A stretch of DNA of 8,286 nt from Acetofilamentum sp. (GTDB lineage: Bacteria > Bacteroidota > Bacteroidia > Bacteroidales > JAFGXI01): contig DYOK01000082.1 of the NCBI GenBank assembly GCA_020720565.1, forward strand, positions 2,983 through 11,268, read 5' to 3'. Of the stretch, positions 1 through 6,135 are shown one piece after another. Made by a program: the position numbers and the translations under genes. The notes below the pieces were generated by a model. It ran no database searches and was not told where the DNA came from. It was given only the letters and a program-made list of their open reading frames with translations. Within the stretch, counting starts at the first letter, position 1. Every line of letters starts with the position of its first letter.

Positions 1-104
1 GTTGAAAGTTACTGATCCCTTATTATTTAGTTTAAATATCTAAATTTTAATTACTTAACTCATTTTTTCTTTCTTAGTTTCAAAATAGGATAAAATATTT
101 TTTC

Positions 105-1079
105 TTGAAAATCTCAAAACTCATATGGATTCTTGCTTTAGTAAGCTTTTCGAGCACTTTAAATGCTCAAAACGATTTTTCGTTAGATGAAATTGCTTTC
201 GATAATCCTGGAAATCTAAAAATGAGGGTGCATTATCCTTCTAAAGATTCTGTCCCTCTTCCTTTGGTTGTGGTGTTGCACGGCTGTGGTCAAACGGCGG
301 AATCGGTTGCTGAACTTACCGGATGGAATCAAATGGCCGACTATTATGGTTTTGTGGTGCTTTATCCTCAACAAAAATGGACCAACAATACCTCGCTTTG
401 TTTTAATTGGTTCCAAAAAGAGGACATATCCAAAAACATGGGCGAAGCAGCCTCTATCTATCACATGATTCGTGCACTTATCGCTAAGCAATCGGTAGAT
501 TCGCAACGTGTCTACATTACAGGACTTTCTGCAGGTGCGGCCATGGGTATCGCGTTATTAGCCGATTATCCCAATTTGTTCCAAGCGGGTGCATTTTTTG
601 CGGGCGGTGCATATGGTATTGCTCAAAATCCAGGTGAAGCATTTAAAACTTTGCAAGGTAAAAGAAGCCCCGAAGTATCCGATTTGCTAGAGTTCGTTCG
701 ATCTCAGAACCCCAATTATAAGGAGCAATATCCAAAAATTTCGATCTGGCAAGGTAAAAAAGACCACATTGTAAACCCCAAAAATGCGACAATAATACTC
801 CAACAATGGGCAGCTATTCACCAAATCGACACGATAGCGGATATTCAAATATCAAACTTTAAAGATATCGTAGGCATTCAATACTCAGGATACAATAACA
901 GCCAAAACCAAACGCAAATTAAACTGTACCTGATAGACCATTTAGGTCATCAAATCTTAATCGCCCCCGGGGAACAATCGTATAAAGGTGGAAAAACTGG
1001 TACATTTGGTGTAGACAGGGGCTTCCATTCTACATTCCAAGTGGCTCAAGACTTTGGATTGGTGCCTGTTTCGCCTTAA
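105..1079 (+). CDS. Secreted PHB-depolymerase/feruloyl-esterase-like alpha/beta hydrolase
   Basis: The 324-residue protein looks like a secreted member of the esterase PHB depolymerase family (LpqC/CE1-like), which hydrolyses ester bonds in polyesters or in acylated plant polysaccharides. Residues 1-22 form a Sec signal peptide ending LNAQ. The oxyanion-side motif LHGCGQTAES (58-67) is followed by GWNQMADYYGFVVLYPQQ and by CFNWF (99-103); Cys61 and Cys99 could form a disulfide. The nucleophile is Ser142 in GLSAGA. Asp220 in IWQGKKDH and His282 in DHLGHQ are the likely remaining triad members, with the family-like YKGG..TGTFG tail after them. The start is TTG at 105: an in-frame TAG at 75-77 blocks extension, and the next Met (residue 40) would lose the signal peptide and part of the domain. 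AGGA at 87-90 is a weak, distant ribosome site. The true substrate (PHB, feruloyl or acetyl esters) cannot be read from sequence. TCGA density is low here compared with the neighbours. Confidence 0.85.
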   Translation: MKISKLIWILALVSFSSTLNAQNDFSLDEIAFDNPGNLKMRVHYPSKDSVPLPLVVVLHGCGQTAESVAELTGWNQMADYYGFVVLYPQQKWTNNTSLCFNWFQKEDISKNMGEAASIYHMIRALIAKQSVDSQRVYITGLSAGAAMGIALLADYPNLFQAGAFFAGGAYGIAQNPGEAFKTLQGKRSPEVSDLLEFVRSQNPNYKEQYPKISIWQGKKDHIVNPKNATIILQQWAAIHQIDTIADIQISNFKDIVGIQYSGYNNSQNQTQIKLYLIDHLGHQILIAPGEQSYKGGKTGTFGVDRGFHSTFQVAQDFGLVPVSP

Positions 1080-1080
1080 A

Positions 1081-2493
1081 TTATGCTCTATTGGTTTTAT
1101 TGAACTTGTGGAACCCCCATAAACTGAGTGCCGAAATCAAACCTATTGCAAGGATAATCATCCATATTTGAGATGGATGGTAGGTTTCCCACAGGGTTTG
1201 TGTCAATTGTTTGGGGCTTTGATTCGATTGCGCCGCTACTCGATTAAAATATTCGGAATGGCTCAATGTGGGGTCAATTTTCAAACCTTTAGCTTCTGCC
1301 CAACGGATGGTCAAACTGTGTTTATCGGACAAATTTTGATAGACCGATCCCGAAATTACTCCTGCAAATATATTTCCCAAAAACAACGGCCAATATGCAA
1401 AACCCATATAGAGCGCCTTTTTTGTATCGTCGGCAATGCTTCCGACATATTCGGTTACTTTAGGCGAGGCCATCATTTCGCCTATCCCAAACACCCAAAG
1501 TGCGGGCAACATAAACCAAACTTGCTGGGTCATTAAACTTATCGACAAACCAATAGAGGCAATAATAATCCCTGTAATGATACTATTTAGAGGCTTCATT
1601 TGCATCACCAAAAGCGAAACCAGAACTTGAAACATCATGATATACAATGCATCGAAGTTGGTAATAAACTCGGCTTGCATTTGTCCATCGACACCATATT
1701 GATTGGCAACAAATGGCATGTACCGATCGAAAAATTGATACATCGACGAAGTGTCGACCCATTGCTCTACAAAAACAGGTAAGGTAAAGAATAGTTGATT
1801 GTACATGGCCCAAAAGCCCGAAATAATCAATAAGAAAACCAAAAACCGAACGTCTTTCAATACCGTAAAAATATTTGAAAAAATCTCGCTAATCGTTTGT
1901 TTGACCGATAAATCCGGTGTTGGATCGGAAGGATTTTTATAAAACAGAAGCAATACAAAATTTAGGGCTATCATAGCTGCCGAAATATAAAATACTTGAG
2001 CACGAAACACTAAACTTAGCAATGGCCCGAGAAAAGCCCCAATGTTGACCATCATATAAAAAATTCCAAATCCAAGCGAAGCATTATCGGGGCGAGTGGT
2101 TTTGGCAATTGTAGCCGAAATAACTGGTTTAAACATGGCCGCTCCCACAGCCAAATATATATAAATGGCGAATACAGCCTCGAACGAACTAAATTGAGGG
2201 ATGATAATAAATGCTGAAAAGTAAATCAGAAACGCCAAACTCAACATGCGTCGATACCCAAACTTATCGGCTATGGCACCAGTTAAAATGGGTAAGAAGT
2301 ACAAAATGCCAGTACCTATGCCCATGATTAAACCCTTTTGAGTTTGCGAAAATTCGAGCCCACCCAAATCGCGAGACCCTGTTAAGTAATTGGCAAACAA
2401 CATAAAGAAGCCATACCAAGCCCAACGCTCGAACAATTCGATGGTATTGGCTACCCAAAATGTTCGAGGGTAAGTTTTTAATAGTTTAATCAT
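1081..2493 (-). CDS. POT/PTR-type MFS transporter (probable proton-coupled peptide symporter)
   Basis: This 470-residue inner-membrane protein belongs to the major facilitator superfamily and looks closest to the proton-dependent oligopeptide transporter (POT/PTR) family, which imports di- and tripeptides with protons. The POT signature ExxERFxYYG appears near the N-terminus as ELFERWAWYG (19-28, Glu19, Glu22, Arg23). The loop DKFGYRR (76-82) is the MFS loop 2-3 motif. AAMFKPVISATI (118-129) matches the POT 'GxGxFKPxIS' segment, FYMMVNIG (145-152) matches the FYxxINxG motif, and GIGEMMASPK (336-345) matches the C-terminal half motif. About 12 hydrophobic segments are present, with a long soluble stretch near 385-440 before the last helix. 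The gene follows the 2520-3389 gene by 26 bases, so the two are probably co-transcribed. Its stop lies one base from the stop of the convergent esterase gene. The peptide substrate is inferred from the family; the first-helix motif has Trp where Phe is usual. Confidence 0.85.
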   Translation of the reverse strand: MIKLLKTYPRTFWVANTIELFERWAWYGFFMLFANYLTGSRDLGGLEFSQTQKGLIMGIGTGILYFLPILTGAIADKFGYRRMLSLAFLIYFSAFIIIPQFSSFEAVFAIYIYLAVGAAMFKPVISATIAKTTRPDNASLGFGIFYMMVNIGAFLGPLLSLVFRAQVFYISAAMIALNFVLLLFYKNPSDPTPDLSVKQTISEIFSNIFTVLKDVRFLVFLLIISGFWAMYNQLFFTLPVFVEQWVDTSSMYQFFDRYMPFVANQYGVDGQMQAEFITNFDALYIMMFQVLVSLLVMQMKPLNSIITGIIIASIGLSISLMTQQVWFMLPALWVFGIGEMMASPKVTEYVGSIADDTKKALYMGFAYWPLFLGNIFAGVISGSVYQNLSDKHSLTIRWAEAKGLKIDPTLSHSEYFNRVAAQSNQSPKQLTQTLWETYHPSQIWMIILAIGLISALSLWGFHKFNKTNRA

Positions 2494-2494
2494 A

Positions 2495-2507
2495 AAGTCG
2501 TTGACTT
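2495..2507. repeat. AAGTC-N3-GACTT inverted repeat before the transporter start
   Basis: On the plus strand the sequence is AAGTC, GTT, GACTT, a perfect 5-bp inverted repeat around a 3-base centre. It lies in the 26-base gap between the secreted-protein gene and the transporter gene, one base before the transporter ATG on the minus strand. As RNA it could form a short hairpin next to the start codon. It has the same GTC-N3-GAC layout as the GGTCTTCGACC repeats upstream. A 5-bp stem can easily arise by chance. Confidence 0.4.
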
Positions 2508-2519
2508 ATTTTCTTGTAC

Positions 2520-3389
2520 CTACAATTTTTTAAGCTCTGGTTTGGCTTTGGCCATTTTCTTTAAATCTTTCGACAAAAGCCCATCGGGGTGCTCGACATC
2601 GATCATATGATAATCGAAAAAATACAATTTCGAATTTTCGGCGTCGATAATAGTTTTATAACATCTGGCATTTTTCTCGGTACCTTCGGGACCTACTTTA
2701 TGCATGAATACCGCGTTAGGCGTCTTAGAATCGATAATTTTTTCGAGCTGCTCACGGGTTACAAATTTAAATGCAAAAGGGTAAACTGCTTTAAATTTAG
2801 CCTCTGTATTAATATCCTTAGCCAACTCATCTTTAACTACATAGAGTGTTTTTTGTTGGATTAAATACATATTATCGTTGTACCGATGAATCACATTAAT
2901 GTCGTTAATATCGGGTTGCGATTCTACAAAACCAATATGGTCCTGAACAATTTGTAGCAATGCTGTTAATTTGTATACATAACTGTTTTCGTCGACTCCT
3001 AAATACGAAACGGGAACTGTGCACAATTGAGGCATATCTTCTTGCTCTTTGTAGGCAGAACCTCCCATCGAAAGGCAAAGAAAATTATACTCCGCCTTAG
3101 TTTTATCTTTGGTAAAATAAACTTGGTCGAGTGTTAAAAATGAATTTTGACTCGACTTACGCATGGTTTCGTATTCTGCCACACTTATAAACTTATAAGG
3201 TGTAATTTTCCATGTTTTTTGGATGGCTTCTTTTATTTTGAAGTTATAACTCATCAAGGGATTATCGTCGAGTACAATTAGGGTAGTCGATTTTTTAAAC
3301 GCCTGAATAACTTCGGGTTTCGGCACTTCTTTTTGTGCAAAAATCAGAAAAGATAAAAATAACAAGAAAGTTAAAGATACTGTTTTCAT
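2520..3389 (-). CDS. Secreted protein of unknown function (Bacteroidota-type)
   Basis: I do not recognise a named family. The 289-residue product has a clear Sec signal peptide (1-19, hydrophobic core LTFLLFLSFLIF, cleavage after FAQ) and no lipoprotein Cys, so it is probably periplasmic. The mature part starts with a conserved-looking block (VIQAFKKSTTLIVLDDNP, 27-44) followed by IKEAIQKTWKITPYKFISVAEYE, a beta-alpha-beta pattern. The C-terminus ends FFDYHMIDVEHPDG.LSKDLKKM (257-279). I recall similar uncharacterised proteins from Bacteroidales, but cannot confirm this by search. The start at 3389 gives the best signal peptide. The upstream leader carries two copies of a GGTCTTCGACC near-palindrome, 17 and 41 bases before the ATG. 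The POT transporter follows 26 bases after the stop, which suggests an operon and perhaps a role at the cell envelope. Confidence 0.7.
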   Translation of the reverse strand: MKTVSLTFLLFLSFLIFAQKEVPKPEVIQAFKKSTTLIVLDDNPLMSYNFKIKEAIQKTWKITPYKFISVAEYETMRKSSQNSFLTLDQVYFTKDKTKAEYNFLCLSMGGSAYKEQEDMPQLCTVPVSYLGVDENSYVYKLTALLQIVQDHIGFVESQPDINDINVIHRYNDNMYLIQQKTLYVVKDELAKDINTEAKFKAVYPFAFKFVTREQLEKIIDSKTPNAVFMHKVGPEGTEKNARCYKTIIDAENSKLYFFDYHMIDVEHPDGLLSKDLKKMAKAKPELKKL

Positions 3390-3405
3390 ACAAATGAACT
3401 TTTAT

Positions 3406-3416
3406 GGTCTTCGACC
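3406..3416. repeat. GGTCTTCGACC near-palindrome, copy 1
   Basis: GGTC-TTC-GACC is a 4-bp inverted repeat with a 3-base centre. It lies 16 bases upstream of the minus-strand start at 3389. With its 3' flank it is part of a 15-base direct repeat, GGTCTTCGACCTATT, shared with copy 2, whose start lies 24 bases away. An exact 11-mer seen three times in about 8 kb is far above chance. It may be an operator, a leader hairpin or a dispersed intergenic repeat. Confidence 0.65.
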
Positions 3417-3428
3417 TATTAATAATTA

Positions 3429-3441
3429 AGGTCTTCGACCT
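3429..3441. repeat. AGGTCTTCGACCT near-palindrome, copy 2
   Basis: This is the second copy, with a 5-bp stem (AGGTC/GACCT) around TTC. It is preceded by AATTA, exactly as copy 3 at 7531-7543 is. It sits in the 164-base gap between the two minus-strand secreted-protein genes, about 40 bases upstream of the start at 3389. The rest of that gap (3445-3553) is AT-rich; I see no terminator or small gene in it. Confidence 0.65.
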
Positions 3442-3553
3442 ATTTGTTTTTTACTATCTATCATTAAATCATGCTGTTAGCTTTATAAAACCAGACATTA
3501 TATTTTTCTAACTACTTATTAAGCCTATTGTTATGAAGTTAAGGCATTTCAAA

Positions 3554-4234
3554 CTATAAAATTGGGAAATAAATGGGGTGTTTGTCGTTAAACTTTCGCA
3601 AATATAAAAAGTCGAGCTCTTTCTGTTTACGTTTTTTTAAACTGGTAAATTCTTGATATAATGCTTGGTCGGCACTCATGAATCGAGTAAGATTTTCAAT
3701 CGAATATTCGAAAACCATACCCGTAGAAAAATCAAAAATAAATTTACGGAGCTCTGTACTTGTATATGTGCCTTCGTAGGGGTAATAAACCGAATTTTGA
3801 TATGGGTTTCCGGTATACCCATTTGACCGAACCACCTCAACATTGGCAATAAAAAAACTAATTTGACCTAGTAAAGGAATTCTATAAAACGCTTTTGAAT
3901 ATTGAATATGAACGACCCCATTTTTAGAATATCCCCAAATAGTTTTAGTCGAAACGGTTTTCTTTTGACCATCTTGATAATATTTGCACTCTGGTTCGCT
4001 GATTAACTGAGTTAAAAAATCGGGACTTTGCGGATTGTACGAGGTAATAATGTGCTCAAAAGGAACGGCGTTATTCATCTTAAAATCGTTATAATCCATA
4101 AAAATCCCATCGTTAAATTTAAAATCGGGATAATACGCTACAGAATCTATACCCGATTGTGATTTAGCAATCGAGCTAAACAAAATCATGTATACCCAAA
4201 GTATTTTTCCGAACTTGAGAAATTTAATGAACAT
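3554..4234 (-). CDS. Secreted protein of unknown function (conserved Bacteroidota-like)
   Basis: No named function can be given. The 226-residue protein begins with a signal-like segment (hydrophobic core ILWVYMILFSSIA, 11-23, probable cleavage near KSQ-SG), so it is probably exported. Met16 is an alternative start but would leave a truncated signal. The mature part contains FNDGIFMDYNDFKMNN (40-55) and IWGYSKNGVVHIQYSKAFYRI (99-119), then the C-terminal FDFSTGMVFEYSIENL and a Lys-rich helix (199-206) ending in KFNDKHPIYFP. I associate this combination (DGI..nFnDFk, WGY..NG, a lysine-rich helix, then a YN..HP-like tail) with uncharacterised Bacteroidota proteins, from memory only. A minus-strand TAGATTTG box lies 18 bases upstream. 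The gene is divergent from the histidine-kinase-like gene and is separated from the next minus-strand gene by 164 bases, so it is probably transcribed from its own promoter. Confidence 0.7.
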   Translation of the reverse strand: MFIKFLKFGKILWVYMILFSSIAKSQSGIDSVAYYPDFKFNDGIFMDYNDFKMNNAVPFEHIITSYNPQSPDFLTQLISEPECKYYQDGQKKTVSTKTIWGYSKNGVVHIQYSKAFYRIPLLGQISFFIANVEVVRSNGYTGNPYQNSVYYPYEGTYTSTELRKFIFDFSTGMVFEYSIENLTRFMSADQALYQEFTSLKKRKQKELDFLYLRKFNDKHPIYFPIL

Positions 4235-4252
4235 TTTTCTATGATTATATTA

Positions 4253-4260
4253 CAAATCTA
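4253..4260 (-). promoter_or_regulatory. Bacteroidota -7 promoter box TAGATTTG
   Basis: Read on the minus strand, TAGATTTG matches the Bacteroidota sigma-ABfr -7 consensus TAnnTTTG exactly. It ends 18 bases before the ATG at 4234, which would give a short AT-rich leader. The -33 element is weak: the nearest TTG lies about 25 bases upstream of the box, longer than the usual spacing of about 19-21. It would drive the secreted-protein gene at 3554-4234. Confidence 0.4.
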
Positions 4261-4386
4261 TTCAATTTTATCTACTTTAGACATTCAATCGAACGCTTAT
4301 TCGTTTTAATTATTTCGAAACCAAGTAAAATTAACATAAAAAACAAATATAAGCACCTATAAGCTGTCTTTTCAAAGCAATAAATT

Positions 4387-6135
4387 ATGAGGATTTTATC
4401 ATTTTTGACCAATTACATTCGTTCGTATTTTGTGGCCAAACAATTCGAAGGAGGCTATCGACATTTAATGCTCTTAGTATCTATGCTGGTTTCGATTCCA
4501 ATGTTTTTGATATTTGCCTACATGTCATTTATCAATAATTCGGAAACATTGTCGATTATATTAATTTCTAGCTCTATCATTAACATATTGAACATTACTT
4601 TACTGCTTTATCGAAAAACTGTAAAATTTTCGTCGTATCTTTTTATTGTTACCTACACTTTAACACTTTCGTATGTTATTTTTGACAGTGGCCGTTATGG
4701 TTTTGGTTACCTTTGGTTCTATTCGATTCCTGCTGCCAATTTGGCCATTTTGGGGGCTCGACAAGGGACATTAATTAGCCTTTTGTTTTGGTTATATTTG
4801 ATTGTCATGTTTTACTTGCCCTCCTATATTCTCGACGATGGCATTGTTCCTGAGTTAAAACCCCGTTTACTGCTTTCCTATTTTGCCTTAGTTATATTGC
4901 TATTCTTTAGAGAATGGACCATTGAATTGTTCCGAAAAGAGGAAGAAGTGGTCGATGCCACATTAGAAACCGATATCGAAAATAGCCGTTCGATTGTAGT
5001 CAAATTATCGAATCAGATTAGAAACATCACCAACGATATTCTCGAATCGGTCAACGAAGTTAAACGCAGCAGCCAACATTCAAAAAACAAAGAAACCATC
5101 GAAAACATTAACGACGGAGCCCTGAATTTAATCAATGTCATCAATAGTTTAGGCGAATACTCCGAGTTTAGTTTGCGAGACAAATCGCACAATAGCGATT
5201 ACAATTTATTTTCGATGGTCGACAAAACCATCCGACTTTTCGATTCCTATAAACCCGACATTTCCTTTGTAATTGACAAAAGCTTACCTGCTGTTTTATA
5301 CGGCAATCCGCTTATTGTTAAACAAATAGTATACAATATATTAGAGAAGTTTATTTCGAGTAATTTCGATAGTAAAACCAAAATCGAACTCGACGTCCAG
5401 AAAGGCGCCGAATCACTTAACTATCTGGAAATAAGATATGTGTTTTACAAGTTTCAGAAAGACAAACTTAACGATACCCATTTTAAACGCGAATGTAAAG
5501 GCAAAAATATCGTTCAAACCGAAGAACATGGTATCGAATTGATTAAAATGGGTTTAGAATCTTTAGTCCCACTGGTTCAACAAATGGGTGGACGTATAAT
5601 TTTGCACGACTCGATGCAATATTTAAGCCTTTGTTTCAATCAAAAAATTGTAAAAGATATGCATTACAAATCGGAAACTATTACCGAGCAAAGCTATGCC
5701 CTATCGTCGTTCAACTCGCAAGCCCTCGACCATTTGTCGAGAAAAAGATTGAGTAAAATGCGCGTTTTACTGATGGAAGATAATCCCATTACACAAAAAT
5801 CTATACTTTTTGCTCTCGACAAAACGGTCAAACAACTCGACATGGCCAGTAACGGTCGCGAAGGTTTAGATTTGTTCTTTAAAAATAAGTACGACCTGAT
5901 TTTGCTCGACATCAATATGCCGGTAATGGATGGTTACGAAGTGGCCTCGCGAATTAGAACACTCGAACAAGGGCTGCATATCCACATTCCAATAATTGCA
6001 ATTATTTCGGACTATTTAGCCAAAGACGTAGAGAAAATTATCGAAGGTGGTATCGACGACTTTATTGGGAAACCATTTAAAACAGCCGATCTAATTAAAA
6101 AGCTTAATCTCCTATCCAATCGTGAGAAAGAATAA
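4387..6135 (+). CDS. Membrane hybrid histidine-kinase-like protein with degenerate kinase core and receiver domain
   Basis: The 582-residue protein has the layout of a membrane-bound hybrid sensor kinase. About six transmembrane helices lie at roughly 27-47, 54-75, 82-100, 106-124, 127-147 and 160-176, followed by a charged linker. The helical region 198-262 aligns with a DHp domain, but the H-box, normally SHExRTPLN, reads SNQIRNITN (208-216) with Asn209 at the histidine position. The ATPase-like part (275-422) keeps the pattern VKQIVYNILEKF where RQILLNLLxNA is expected, so the N-box Asn is Lys321. No clear DxGxG or GxGLGL boxes remain; QQMGGRIILHD fits the domain's end. The receiver domain (458-575) has Glu464-Asp465, the phosphoacceptor Asp508 in LLDINMP and Lys562 in GKPF, but Ile540 replaces the usual Thr/Ser. 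It is probably a pseudokinase or signalling adaptor. No Shine-Dalgarno is seen before the ATG. Its end overlaps miaA by 14 bases. Confidence 0.8.
   Translation: MRILSFLTNYIRSYFVAKQFEGGYRHLMLLVSMLVSIPMFLIFAYMSFINNSETLSIILISSSIINILNITLLLYRKTVKFSSYLFIVTYTLTLSYVIFDSGRYGFGYLWFYSIPAANLAILGARQGTLISLLFWLYLIVMFYLPSYILDDGIVPELKPRLLLSYFALVILLFFREWTIELFRKEEEVVDATLETDIENSRSIVVKLSNQIRNITNDILESVNEVKRSSQHSKNKETIENINDGALNLINVINSLGEYSEFSLRDKSHNSDYNLFSMVDKTIRLFDSYKPDISFVIDKSLPAVLYGNPLIVKQIVYNILEKFISSNFDSKTKIELDVQKGAESLNYLEIRYVFYKFQKDKLNDTHFKRECKGKNIVQTEEHGIELIKMGLESLVPLVQQMGGRIILHDSMQYLSLCFNQKIVKDMHYKSETITEQSYALSSFNSQALDHLSRKRLSKMRVLLMEDNPITQKSILFALDKTVKQLDMASNGREGLDLFFKNKYDLILLDINMPVMDGYEVASRIRTLEQGLHIHIPIIAIISDYLAKDVEKIIEGGIDDFIGKPFKTADLIKKLNLLSNREKE

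Noticed and set aside
216..506. 96-residue minus-strand reading frame inside the esterase gene
   Set aside because: It is a shadow of a gene with clear catalytic motifs; its product has no signal, domain or own leader.
1168..1813. Several reading frames of 60-122 residues within the transporter gene
   Set aside because: All overlap the POT-type coding sequence in other frames and show no domain.
2589..2864. 91-residue plus-strand frame inside the secreted-protein gene
   Set aside because: It is a shadow frame created by the C-before-GA codon pattern; no independent support.
3406..3444. Two 15-base direct repeats as a possible CRISPR remnant
   Set aside because: The repeats are too short, there are only two copies, the spacer is 9 bases, a third copy lies 4 kb away, and no cas gene is present.
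4273..4280. TACTTTAG as a plus-strand -7 box for the kinase-like gene
   Set aside because: It has one mismatch in the key TTTG part, no -33 element at a proper distance, and a leader of over 100 bases.
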